A DNA stretch of 64,000 bases, taken from contig CAJTRM010000014.1 of NCBI GenBank assembly GCA_910578865.1, forward strand, positions 1 through 64,000. The letters are read 5' to 3'. Positions within the stretch are counted from its first letter, which is position 1, and the number at the start of each line of letters is the position of its first letter. This document shows positions 1-8,359 of the stretch, piece after piece. A program made the translations under genes and the position numbers. The stretch comes from an uncultured Dorea sp. Lineage in GTDB: Bacteria > Bacillota_A > Clostridia > Lachnospirales > Lachnospiraceae. The notes under the pieces were generated by a model. That model ran no database searches, had not been told where the DNA came from, and saw nothing but the letters and a program-made list of their open reading frames with translations.

Positions 1-152
1 CAGAATCGCAAATCTGTGGTGCGAAACCGTGTGTCCCCTTGTACACTGAGGGTAAGTAAGAACGTTGATAAACAAATATGAGCATAAGCGGATATTCGGG
101 GTTTGATCTGAAGAATGAAGAGATACTCTATTTATCTGGAGAGGAGAAAGAG

Positions 153-488
153 ATGGAACAAAGAGAAATTATGGAAGAGGTAGTCAGGCTTCATTCTGAA
201 AATCCCGGGAAATTTATTAAGATTCGGGACATTTTTGAGGATGTGCTGGCTGACCGTGACCTTGGCGGAGCTCAGGATATGAGTGACCGGGAGTATGACA
301 GGATCAGGTACAGATTCCGCTTTATTGATGTACCGTTCAGCTGGTGTGTGTCAAAGGATGCAACGTATCAGCTTTATAAAGCTGTCCGTCAGCAGCGTTC
401 ACAGTCAAGAGGCGGATCTGAAAGCTTCGGATCAGGGAAAAAGTCTGCGAAATCTAAGAAAAGGGGAATCTTCGGACTGTTTGGGTAA
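153..488 (+). CDS. Small basic-tailed hypothetical protein
   Basis: I do not recognise this 111-residue protein. The frame is open from an ATG at 78, but I chose the ATG at 153 because a strong Shine-Dalgarno (GGAGAGGAG, 138-146) sits just before it. The first 80 residues look helical and charged. The tail is rich in Ser, Lys and Arg and ends in a glycine/phenylalanine motif (KKRGIFGLFG). No signal peptide or membrane segment is evident. The last 15 codons and the following 20 bases are present again at 1415-1478, beyond the toxin-antitoxin pair, with only synonymous differences in the coding part. That suggests a real coding gene that once had a tandem paralogue. The product is certain only as an open frame with a good ribosome site. 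Confidence 0.6.
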   Translation: MEQREIMEEVVRLHSENPGKFIKIRDIFEDVLADRDLGGAQDMSDREYDRIRYRFRFIDVPFSWCVSKDATYQLYKAVRQQRSQSRGGSESFGSGKKSAKSKKRGIFGLFG

Positions 489-505
489 CATGTATGACAT
501 AAGAA
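441..505 (+). repeat. Direct repeat, copy 1 (3' end of the first gene)
   Basis: These 65 bases cover the last 15 codons, the stop and about 17 bases of trailer of the first gene. They match 1415-1478 with four substitutions and one single-base gap. All four substitutions fall at third codon positions and are synonymous. Confidence 0.85.
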
Positions 506-615
506 ATAGATTGTCTCTGGAATGAAACAGTCCTGATAAAAATCCCATAAATATTCCTTTCTGCCGCAAAGGACGTATAAAGTTCAAAGTTTCGTCATAA
601 AATGATCTATGCAAA

Positions 616-647
616 TGCTTGCAATTGCAAGCAAAAGCGAATATAAT
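616..647 (+). promoter_or_regulatory. Promoter with palindromic operator for the toxin-antitoxin pair
   Basis: An 18-bp perfect palindrome (TGCTTGCAATTGCAAGCA, 616-633) contains a -35 box TTGCAA at 619-624. After a 17-base spacer follows a consensus -10 TATAAT at 642-647. The antitoxin ATG is at 670. A palindrome embedded in the -35 region is the usual arrangement for autorepression by a RelB/DinJ-type antitoxin alone or with its toxin; the binding itself is inference. Confidence 0.75.
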
Positions 648-669
648 AAAGATAAAGGGAGGCGATACT

Positions 670-975
670 ATGGCAAATACATCCGCTGTTTATGCAAGAA
701 TAGATACCAATCTCAAGGATGACGCTGAGAGCATTCTTTCTCAGCTTGGCATTTCTCCATCTAGTGCAATTCAGATGCTTTATAGCCAGATTGTACTGAA
801 AAAGGGGATGCCGTTTGAATTGAAACTTCCTTCTTCTAAGCCATTAGCTGTTGGTGCAATGACCAGAGAACAGCTTGATGCAGAACTCCACAAGGGTGTT
901 GATTCCATCAAAGCAGGAAAGGTATATTCCGCAGATGAAGTCGATGCGGCACTTGCAAAGGAGTTTGGCATATGA
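670..975 (+). CDS. RelB/DinJ-family antitoxin
   Basis: This 101-residue protein is the antitoxin of a type II toxin-antitoxin pair. The first 45 residues form a ribbon-helix-helix DNA-binding region typical of RelB/DinJ (VYARIDTNLKDDAESILSQLG, followed by an SSAIQMLYSQI helix). The C-terminal half, rich in Glu, Asp, Lys and Ala, is the part expected to wrap the toxin. The ATG at 670 is preceded by GGGAGG at a good distance; an upstream TTG at 619 lies inside the operator and is not a credible start. The stop overlaps the toxin start (ATGA), so the two are translationally coupled. It likely represses its own promoter through the palindrome at 616-633. Confidence 0.85.
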   Translation: MANTSAVYARIDTNLKDDAESILSQLGISPSSAIQMLYSQIVLKKGMPFELKLPSSKPLAVGAMTREQLDAELHKGVDSIKAGKVYSADEVDAALAKEFGI

Positions 976-1301
976 CGGATAGCTATAAGGTTGGCTATTC
1001 TGTAGATGCACTTGACGATTTACGTGAAATCTATGCATATATTGCGAATGAACTTCTTGTTCCGGAAACAGCTACCGCTCAGTTGGGACGTATCCGAAAA
1101 GAAGTTCGTTCATTGGATTTCATGCCAGCCCGTTATGCGTTAGTTGAATGGGAGCCTTGGCATTCGATGCAAATGCATCAGCTTCCGGCCGACAATTTTA
1201 TTGTGTATTATCTTGTTGATGACGAGGAAAGGACAGTGACAGTAGCTCGAATATTCTACGGCGGCCGTGATATTGAAGGAATCATAAATTCAAATAAATA
1301 A
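972..1301 (+). CDS. ParE/RelE-superfamily toxin
   Basis: This 109-residue protein follows the antitoxin with a 4-base ATGA overlap. The fold signature is that of the ParE/RelE superfamily: an N-terminal strand and helix (VGYSVDALDDLREIYAYIA), a central basic stretch, and the C-terminal strands IVYYLVDDEERTVTVARIFYGGRD with the family's R-I-F-Y-G-x-R-D ending. The family contains ribosome-dependent mRNA interferases (RelE) and gyrase poisons (ParE). The sequence alone does not decide which, though the R-I-F-Y-G-G-R-D ending is common in ParE/YoeB-like members. Length is normal for the family and nothing is truncated. Confidence 0.85.
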   Translation: MTDSYKVGYSVDALDDLREIYAYIANELLVPETATAQLGRIRKEVRSLDFMPARYALVEWEPWHSMQMHQLPADNFIVYYLVDDEERTVTVARIFYGGRDIEGIINSNK

Positions 1302-1414
1302 CTAGGAATGGAGCTTTTTGTGGATTTTTCTTTGTCAGCCTTTTATTGCCAGCCGGGTCTGTTCGGATATAGATGTTGTCTATCATCCGGCGAAGCACCG
1401 GATGACCGCCGTGG

Positions 1415-1478
1415 AAGTCTGCAAAATCCAAAAAAAGAGGAATCTTCGGACTGTTTGGGAACATGTATGACATAAGAA
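1415..1478 (+). pseudogene. Relic 3' end of a paralogue of the first gene
   Basis: This is the second copy of the 65-base repeat. It encodes the same C-terminal KSAKSKKRGIFGLFG in one frame but lacks the stop because one T is missing after the final Gly codon. No matching upstream coding part is visible between 1302 and 1414. I read it as the remnant of a tandem paralogue whose body was lost, perhaps when the toxin-antitoxin pair arrived. The rest of 1302-1638 holds only this relic, a terminator at 1489-1520 and the GH125 leader. Confidence 0.65.
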
Positions 1479-1488
1479 GGAAGATAAG

Positions 1489-1520
1489 GAAACCTTGGGA
1501 ATTCTGAGGTTTCTTTTTGT
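1489..1520 (+). terminator. Rho-independent terminator
   Basis: The stem GAAACCT / AGGTTTC surrounds an 11-base loop and is followed by CTTTTTGTTTG. The same stem and a near-identical loop recur at 10861-10895. Confidence 0.75.
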
Positions 1521-1638
1521 TTGTCCGCGGATGTAATTATTTTTGTTTTAATGTACATTTTCTGCCTGTGTTCCGGGGCCTATTGTATTCCCGGCAGAGA
1601 TAATGTTACAATTCAGAAAAAATGCGGAGGGTGAGAAT

Positions 1639-2931
1639 ATGGAACGAAAACATCAATATAGATCGGTGGAAGCGATACTTCGGACGATAGAGGAGAAGCT
1701 GAAAGATGAGGGAAAGATCTTTACGATCTTTGAAAATTGCTATACAAATACACTGGACAAGGCTGTAAAACAAATGCCGGATAAAACAGTATATGTAGTC
1801 ACAGGGGACATTCCGGCCATGTGGCTCAGAGATTCGGTGGCGCAGCTGAGGCCTTACCTGACCGCGGCGAAGGATGAGCCAGAGATCACGGCTTTGCTTG
1901 TCGGTCTGTCAAAGCGGCAGTTTCAGTACATTAACATTGATCCTTATGCCAATGCGTTCAATGAGGCCGACAACGGAAACTGCTGGGAGCATGACGACAC
2001 GGAGATGTGCCCGTGGGTGTGGGAGCGCAAGTATGAGGTGGACTCTCTGTGCTACCCGCTGCAGCTGGCATACCTGATCTGGAAAAATACAGGGTGTACA
2101 GACCACCTGGATGAAGGATTTCAGGAAGGCGCCGAAAAGATTCTGGAGGTTTTCAGAACCGAGCAGGATCATGAAGGAGCATCGCCGTATCATTTTACAA
2201 GAAAAGATACTTACTTTACAGACACTCTTTCCAGAGACGGAAAGGGGGCGCTGGCAAGGCCGGGGATCGGTATGACATGGTCAGGATTCCGCCCAAGTGA
2301 CGACGCCTGCACGTATGGATATCTGATTCCGGCAAATATGTTTGCGGTGGTCGTGCTTGGGTATCTGGAAGAGATTGCAGACGAAGTCCTCAAAGACGCC
2401 GCGCTGAAGGAAGAGGCAGGCAGACTGAAGGAAGAGATCTATGAGGGAATTGAGAGTTATGGAATCGTAAAAACAGAAGAATTCGGTGAGGTCTATGCCT
2501 ATGAGACGGACGGGTACGGGCAGTACAATCTTATGGACGACGCAAATGTGCCGAGCCTTCTTTCTATGGAGTATCTGGGATACAGAGGAAAGAATCCGGA
2601 GGTGGCGGAAAATACAAGAAAGATGATATTCAGCGAAGCCAATCCTTATTACTATGAGGGGAGGAAGGCATCCGGCATTGGAAGTCCCCATACGCCGGTG
2701 AAATACATCTGGCATATTGCCCTGGCCATGGAGGGTCTGACGGCAGGAACGGCAGAAAGAAAGCTTGAAACACTCCATATGCTTGCGAAGACAGACGGAG
2801 GCACCGGGCTGATGCATGAGGGCTTCCATGCGGATGACGACTCCCGGTACACGAGAGAATGGTTTTCGTGGGCGAATGCCATGTTCAGCGAACTGGTGCT
2901 GGACTATTGCGGATACCACATAAAGCGTTAA
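1639..2931 (+). CDS. GH125 exo-alpha-1,6-mannosidase
   Basis: This 430-residue protein belongs to glycoside hydrolase family 125, metal-independent inverting exo-alpha-1,6-mannosidases acting on N-glycan or yeast-type mannans. Diagnostic stretches are TGDIPAMWLRDS near residue 50 and WSGFRPSDDACTYGYLIP near residue 220; the first lines the active site. The enzyme looks full length and has no signal peptide, so it is probably cytoplasmic and works on imported oligosaccharides. The start at 1639 has GGAGGGTGAG just upstream; a start at 1603 would add 12 residues without a better ribosome site. It opens a mannoside cluster that continues with GH38, a solute-binding protein, an isomerase and a beta-mannosidase. 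Confidence 0.93.
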   Translation: MERKHQYRSVEAILRTIEEKLKDEGKIFTIFENCYTNTLDKAVKQMPDKTVYVVTGDIPAMWLRDSVAQLRPYLTAAKDEPEITALLVGLSKRQFQYINIDPYANAFNEADNGNCWEHDDTEMCPWVWERKYEVDSLCYPLQLAYLIWKNTGCTDHLDEGFQEGAEKILEVFRTEQDHEGASPYHFTRKDTYFTDTLSRDGKGALARPGIGMTWSGFRPSDDACTYGYLIPANMFAVVVLGYLEEIADEVLKDAALKEEAGRLKEEIYEGIESYGIVKTEEFGEVYAYETDGYGQYNLMDDANVPSLLSMEYLGYRGKNPEVAENTRKMIFSEANPYYYEGRKASGIGSPHTPVKYIWHIALAMEGLTAGTAERKLETLHMLAKTDGGTGLMHEGFHADDDSRYTREWFSWANAMFSELVLDYCGYHIKR

Positions 2932-3072
2932 AAAGAAGTCCGGCGCATGGATGTGAATAATGTTCAGCAAAACTAGAATTCTCTGAATTGAAAATCTCTC
3001 ATCCGGATCATACAATGAAGCTATAAAATAGTATGGTACCCTTAGTTTGGGGAAGGGTTGAAGGAGGAGCTT

Positions 3073-4857
3073 ATGTTTTTGGCAGACAGAAAATTAGAGA
3101 GACGCATCAGTGAGCTGGAGCAGTACAGGTACAGAGATATCATAGAATTAAAAAGCTTTGCGGTTTCAGAAGATAATCAGGGGGTAGTCAATCCGAAGCT
3201 TCCGGAAGCCTGGGGCGGTGAGACGATAGAGACCGGCGATACATGGAAAGGGCGTGACAAATTCCTGTGGCTTCACAAGGAAATGTGTATTCCGGCGGGC
3301 TGGAAGGGAAAGAAGGCAGTAGGTATCTTCGACTACGGCAATACAGGAGCCGGCAATAATTCCGGATTTGAGTCCATGCTGTATGTAAACGGAAAGATGT
3401 ATCAAGGTGTGGATGTAAATCATAAAGAGGTTTTCTTTGACGACTCTCTGTGCGGGACGACAGTGGATCTTACGTTTCGGCTGTGGTCCGGCCTGGAAGG
3501 GGGAGGAGCCCCGACGGCGCAGGAGCACAGAATTGCCCGTGCCGATCTGGCCTGGCTGGATGAAAAGGTGGATGATTTTTATTATCTGGCCTCTATGGTG
3601 TGGCAGACGATCGGGGAACTGGAAAGCTCTGATTCGGTACAGCATGAGCTCAGGAGGGCGTTGGACGGCGCCTGCCACTGTATCGACTGGTCCGAGCCGG
3701 GAAGCGAAGAATTCTATGAGTCCGTGCATCAGGCAGACGACGCGCTGAACGGAAGCATTGATTCTATGGATAAGCATTCTATGATCCATGTGTACTGTGT
3801 TGGCCATACCCACATTGATGTGGCATGGCTGTGGAGACTGAAGCATACAAGGGAGAAATGTTCCCGCTCTTTTTCCACGGTATTCCGTCTGATGGAACTG
3901 TATCCGGAATATATTTTCCTCCAGACGCAGCCTCAGCTTTACGAATATATGAAGGAAGAGTTCCCGGACATCTATGAGAATATTAAGAAAATGGCAGAGG
4001 CAGGACGCTGGGAGACCGACGGAAGTATGTGGGTGGAGGCTGACTGTAATCTGACAAGCGGGGAGTCTCTTACAAGGCAGATCCTGATCGGCAGCAAATT
4101 TATCAAAGACGAATTCGGGAAAGACGTGGAATATCTGTGGCTGCCGGATGTGTTCGGCTATTCCTGGGCGCTGCCTCAGATCCTGAAAAAGGCGGGCATT
4201 GATACATTCATGACCACAAAGATCAGCTGGAACCAATACAACCGTATGCCTCACGATACCTTTCTGTGGAAAGGAATTGACGGCAGTGAAGTGCTGACAC
4301 ATTTTATTACCACACCGGAGCCATGGAACGAGAAGGATTCCTGGTTTTATACATACAACGGGAAGCTGCTCCCGAAGACTGTGAAGGGTGTGTGGGACGC
4401 ATACAGCGAGAAGCATATGAACAAGGATCTGTTGATCTCCTTTGGCTTCGGGGACGGAGGCGGAGGCGTAAACCGTGATATGCTGGAGTACCGGAGGAAG
4501 ATGGATAAGATCCCGGGACTTCCCTATGTGAAAATGTCCACTGCCGGAGAATACTTCCGGAGGCTTCACGATACGGTAGAACATACAGACCAGTACGTGC
4601 ACACATGGGACGGAGAACTGTACCTGGAATACCACAGGGGCACTTACACAAGCCAGGGCTACAATAAGCGCATGAACCGTCTTATGGAGCTGCTTTACCG
4701 CCGGACAGAATGGCTGACGGTGATGGAGGCCCTTCTGGCAGAGGATATGAACCGGGCGCAGCAGGAAGAACTGACGAAGGGATGGAAACACATACTTACG
4801 GATCAGTTCCATGATATCATTCCGGGGTCATCGATCCATGAGTCCAGTATCTTTTGA
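3073..4857 (+). pseudogene. GH38 alpha-mannosidase, 3'-truncated by a deletion
   Basis: These 594 codons encode the N-terminal lectin-like region and almost the whole catalytic domain of a GH38 alpha-mannosidase (family length about 1000 residues or more). Visible active-site elements are GHTHIDVAWLWR (zinc ligands), WVEADCNLTSGESL (nucleophile Asp) and ILTDQFHDIIPGSS (zinc-ligand His). The match stops at GSSIHE, and five codons later a TGA ends the frame. The central and C-terminal beta-sandwich domains are missing. The following bases encode the tail of an ABC permease in another frame. The ATG at 3073 has AAGGAGGAG upstream. The protein is probably non-functional or unstable, though the catalytic residues are intact. 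Confidence 0.9.
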
Positions 4858-5060
4858 TCCAGATCGAGAGTTCCATCGACTGGCTTGCGAATAACAAGGC
4901 CACGATGGGCGTGGACGGGATCACGGCTGCGGCAAATATGCCGAAGGAGACCATCAAGATGGCGATTGTAGTTATTTCTACATTACCGATTATTTTCGCC
5001 TATCCGTTTTTCCAGAGATACTTTGTGAATGGATTGACGGTGGGGGCAGTGAAAGAGTAA
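4842..5060 (+). pseudogene. 3' fragment of a YtcP/LplC-type sugar ABC permease
   Basis: About 72 codons encode the extreme C-terminus of a carbohydrate ABC transporter inner-membrane subunit: a final membrane segment (TIKMAIVVISTLPIIFAYPFF) and the ending FQRYFVNGLTVGAVKE, which is highly typical of the second permease in LplB/YtcP systems. The frame has a stop at 4839-4841, so the fragment begins after that point. Its only possible start is a TTG at 4854, which would make a useless 68-residue peptide. It lies 17 bases upstream of the matching solute-binding protein gene, where the intact permease would be expected. Everything upstream of it, including the partner permease gene, is absent from the window. 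Confidence 0.88.
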
Positions 5061-5077
5061 GATAGGAGGATATCATT

Positions 5078-6583
5078 ATGAGATTTAAGAGTTTGAAACG
5101 ATGGGCGGCTGCAGGGCTTGCAGTGCTTATAACGGCCGGGCTTGTGACCGGCTGCGGCGGAAAGAAGGCGGAAACTAACTCAAACGGGGACGAGATCGTG
5201 GAACTTACCTGGTGGCAGATCGGGGACGCTCAGAAGGATCAGGAGAGAGTCCTTGAGAAGGTAAATGAATATATTACCGAGAAGATTGGTGTAAAACTGA
5301 AGATCAACACGGCAGGCTGGGGTGACTATGACCAGAAGATGCAGGTTGTTATCAATACAGGAGACGACTGGGATCTGTGCTTTACTTGTTCATGGGCCAA
5401 CAATTACCTTCAGAACTCCAACAAGGGAGCGTTTCTGCAGATCGACGACTATATCAAAGATACGGAAATGTATCAGAACATTGACGAACGCTTCTGGGAG
5501 GCGGCAAAGGTACAGGGCAAGACTTACGGGGTTCCGAGTGAGAAGGAGATCGGAAGTATGCCTATGTGGGTGTTCACAAAAGAGTATGTTGACAAATACA
5601 ATGTTCCGGTTGACGAGATCCACAGCCTGGAGGACTTAGAGCCATGGCTTAAGGTCATCAAGGAAAATGAGCCGGATGTAGTTCCTATGTACCTGACCAG
5701 CAGTTATTCAGCACCTACTTATATGGATCTGATCCAGAACCCGGTAGGAATTGAATATGGAGACGAATCTCTTACCGTTCAGAATGTGTTTGAGACAGAA
5801 AAGATGAAATCTACACTGCAGACTATGAGGAAATATTATCTGGAAGGCTATATCAACAAAGACGCTGCGACAGCTTCCGACGACAAATCGATCAAGCGTT
5901 TTGTGACAAAGGGCGACGGACAGCCGTATACGGAACTTGTATGGGGAAAAGACCTCGGCTATGAGGTCGTGGCAACTCCGATTATGGATACGTATGTGAC
6001 TAACATTTCTGCACGGGGAGCCCTGACAGCTATCAATGCACAGACAGAGCATCCGGAGAAGGCAGTTGAGCTCTTAAACCTGATCAATACAGATGAATAC
6101 CTCAGAAATCTTCTGAATTATGGGATTGAAGGCGAGCACTGGGATAAGGTGGACGTTCCGGCTGACGAGGCTGTGGCAGCCGAAGGCAAGCCATATGTAT
6201 ATGACAATAAGATCAAACTGAATGAAGAGACAAGAAAGAATTATTCGGTGTCCTACTGGGTACAGGGCGGCCTGTTCAACACGTATGTACTGGAAAATGA
6301 GCCGGTGGACAAATGGGCGACCTTCAAGGAGTTTAACGAGGCGTCCGTAGACGCACCGTCCTTCGGGTTTGATTTTGACCTGGAGCCGGTGAGCACGGAA
6401 GTGGCTGGGTTTGGAAATGTGATGGATGAGTTCGGTAAGTCTCTGTATACCGGAAGTGTCGATCCGGAAGAGTATCTGCCGAAGCTTCAGGAGAAATTAA
6501 AAGCGACAGGCATCGACAAAGTGATCAAGGAAATGCAGCGCCAGATCGACGAGTGGAAAGAGACAAAAGGCGCTGATGAATAG
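5078..6583 (+). CDS. Sugar ABC transporter substrate-binding lipoprotein (LplA/DUF3502 type)
   Basis: This 501-residue lipoprotein has a lipobox LVTGC with the lipidated Cys at residue 26, after a Lys/Arg n-region and a hydrophobic stretch. The mature part is a family 1 extracellular solute-binding protein of the long LplA type, with ELTWWQIGDAQKDQ at the N-lobe start and a C-terminal region resembling DUF3502. Given its neighbours, the likely ligands are mannose-containing oligosaccharides. AGGAGG lies well placed before the ATG. Its permease partners are missing (one is the fragment just upstream), so as drawn it has no cognate channel in this window. The stop overlaps the next gene by 8 bases, indicating one operon. 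Confidence 0.9.
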   Translation: MRFKSLKRWAAAGLAVLITAGLVTGCGGKKAETNSNGDEIVELTWWQIGDAQKDQERVLEKVNEYITEKIGVKLKINTAGWGDYDQKMQVVINTGDDWDLCFTCSWANNYLQNSNKGAFLQIDDYIKDTEMYQNIDERFWEAAKVQGKTYGVPSEKEIGSMPMWVFTKEYVDKYNVPVDEIHSLEDLEPWLKVIKENEPDVVPMYLTSSYSAPTYMDLIQNPVGIEYGDESLTVQNVFETEKMKSTLQTMRKYYLEGYINKDAATASDDKSIKRFVTKGDGQPYTELVWGKDLGYEVVATPIMDTYVTNISARGALTAINAQTEHPEKAVELLNLINTDEYLRNLLNYGIEGEHWDKVDVPADEAVAAEGKPYVYDNKIKLNEETRKNYSVSYWVQGGLFNTYVLENEPVDKWATFKEFNEASVDAPSFGFDFDLEPVSTEVAGFGNVMDEFGKSLYTGSVDPEEYLPKLQEKLKATGIDKVIKEMQRQIDEWKETKGADE

Positions 6584-7634
6584 AAGAAAAAGTCTGGCGG
6601 GCCTTACCGGAAGCATGCAGCAGCTTGTACATGTACGTCCGGTCACATATGACGAGGGAAGAGCCGGGGGGATGAAGGCGTATGACGTGAAAAACGGGGC
6701 CTTAAGGTTTACCGTGACGGCGGATAAATGCCTGGATATCTCCGAGGCCTCCTTCCTCGGGCACAATATCAGCTTCCTGGCAAAGCCGGGGCTTATGGGG
6801 CGGGCTCATTATGATACAAATGGAGAAGAAGCGCTTCGCAGCATCATGGGGGGACTGCTGTTCACTTGCGGGCTTGAAAATATATGTGCTCCCTGCCGTT
6901 TAAACGGCAGGGAGTATCCTATGCACGGAAGGATACGCACGACGCCTGCGGAGCATGTAAGCGCAGAGGCCTGCTGGACGGGAGACGATTATACAGTGGC
7001 CATATCAGGGGAGATGAGGGAGGCAGAGCTTTTCGGAGAAAATCTTGTGCTGCGGCGAAGGATTACCACACGGTACGGGGAGAATAAGATCTGTATCGAG
7101 GACCGGATTGTCAATGAAGGGTTCCGGGAAGAACCGATGATGCTGCTGTACCATATGAATTTCGGATATCCTCTTCTCTGTGCAGACGCAGAGATCATAC
7201 TGCCGTCGAAAAAGGTGATTCCGAGGGATGAGACGGCGGCGCCCCATGCCGGCAGTTTTGGCAGGATGGAGGAACCGAAGGAGCAGGAGCCGGAATATGT
7301 ATTCCTTCACGAGATGGCGGCGGATGAGAAGGGAAAGACCTTTGCAGCGATTATCAACCCAGAGCTTGGGATCGGTGTAAAAATAGCATATGACGTGAAC
7401 GAACTTCCGTATTTTATGCAGTGGAAGTCCGTTGCCTCGGGGGATTATGTGGTTGGGCTTGAGCCGGCCAATGCAAGTGTATATGGAAGAGTCTATCATG
7501 AGAGGGAGCAGAGTCTCCACAGGATCAGGCCGTTTGCGGAAGAGAGGAAACGTATTGAGGTGTCCTTCCTCACAGGCCGCGGGCTTGACGAAGTAAAGGA
7601 AGAGGCAGAGAGCTTATTGAAGGAAAGGAAATGA
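6576..7634 (+). CDS. DUF4432 aldose-1-epimerase-like protein
   Basis: This 352-residue protein looks like the DUF4432 branch of the galactose mutarotase-like superfamily. Supporting stretches are VTADKCLDISEASFLGHNISFLAKPG, GGLLFTCGLENICAP and MHGRIRTTPAEH, with conserved His residues at positions typical of a sugar-binding beta-sandwich. Members often sit in sugar catabolic operons and may interconvert anomers or bind a sugar; the exact reaction is not established for this branch. It starts inside the end of the solute-binding protein gene and overlaps the isomerase gene at its own end, so it is translated as part of the mannoside operon. A role in presenting the right mannose or lyxose anomer to the next enzyme is inference. 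Confidence 0.8.
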   Translation: MNRRKSLAGLTGSMQQLVHVRPVTYDEGRAGGMKAYDVKNGALRFTVTADKCLDISEASFLGHNISFLAKPGLMGRAHYDTNGEEALRSIMGGLLFTCGLENICAPCRLNGREYPMHGRIRTTPAEHVSAEACWTGDDYTVAISGEMREAELFGENLVLRRRITTRYGENKICIEDRIVNEGFREEPMMLLYHMNFGYPLLCADAEIILPSKKVIPRDETAAPHAGSFGRMEEPKEQEPEYVFLHEMAADEKGKTFAAIINPELGIGVKIAYDVNELPYFMQWKSVASGDYVVGLEPANASVYGRVYHEREQSLHRIRPFAEERKRIEVSFLTGRGLDEVKEEAESLLKERK

Positions 7635-8317
7635 TAAGGATGAAACGATCGAAGATCAACAGTGAAATCAGACATATGGAAGAAATGATACAGGCCCACG
7701 GGTTTGAGATCCCGCCTTTCTGTAAATGGACGGCAAAGGACTGGGACACAAAGGGGACAGAGTACAATGAGATCCGGGACAATATGCTGGGATGGGATAT
7801 TACCGATTACGGCCTTGGCAGGTTTGACGAAGTGGGCTTTTCCCTCATTACGATCCGCAACGGCAATCTGAAGATGGATAAATATACAAAAACCTATGCG
7901 GAAAAGCTGCTTCTTGTAAAGGAAGGGCAGATGGCGCCCATGCATTTCCACTGGAATAAGATGGAGGATATTATCAACAGGGGCGGCGGCAATGTGCTGA
8001 TCACCGTTTATAATTCTACGCAGGACGGGGCATTTGCAGATACAGACGTTACCGTGAACTGTGACGGACGTGAGTTTACAGTCCCGGCAGGTACAAAAGT
8101 AAAGCTGACGCCCGGGGAAAGCATTACCATTTATCCGTATATGTATCACGATTTCCATGTGGAGGAAGGAAGCGGGGATGTGCTTCTCGGGGAAGTTTCC
8201 ATGTGCAACGATGATGAGAATGACAACCGTTTCTATGAACCCATCGGGCGGTTTCCACAGATCGAGGAGGACGAGGAGCCGTACCGCTTGTTATGCAATG
8301 AATATCCGAAAGCATGA
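7631..8317 (+). CDS. D-lyxose / D-mannose ketol-isomerase
   Basis: This 228-residue cupin belongs to the D-lyxose isomerase family (EC 5.3.1.15), which interconverts D-lyxose and D-xylulose and in many members D-mannose and D-fructose, using Mn. The signature MHFHWNKMEDIINRGGGN (about residues 98-115) carries the metal-binding His-x-His and Glu; a further His lies in MYHDFHVEEG. In a cluster of mannosidases the natural role is probably to turn released mannose into fructose. The start at 7631 overlaps the previous stop by 4 bases (ATGA) and has AAGGAAAGG upstream; an ATG three codons later is also possible. Confidence 0.88.
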   Translation: MIRMKRSKINSEIRHMEEMIQAHGFEIPPFCKWTAKDWDTKGTEYNEIRDNMLGWDITDYGLGRFDEVGFSLITIRNGNLKMDKYTKTYAEKLLLVKEGQMAPMHFHWNKMEDIINRGGGNVLITVYNSTQDGAFADTDVTVNCDGREFTVPAGTKVKLTPGESITIYPYMYHDFHVEEGSGDVLLGEVSMCNDDENDNRFYEPIGRFPQIEEDEEPYRLLCNEYPKA

Positions 8318-8359
8318 CAGAGATGAAAAAGAATGCCGTATCGGAGGAGGAAGAGGCAG

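Noticed and set aside
1..77. Partial RNA gene at the window start
   Set aside because: A small hairpin-like stretch (GTGT...ACAC) is present but no tRNA or rRNA features can be supported.
3166..4812. Long open frame (548 codons) on the minus strand across GH38
   Set aside because: It is the antisense shadow of a clear GH38 gene, low in domain-like sequence and lacking a ribosome site.
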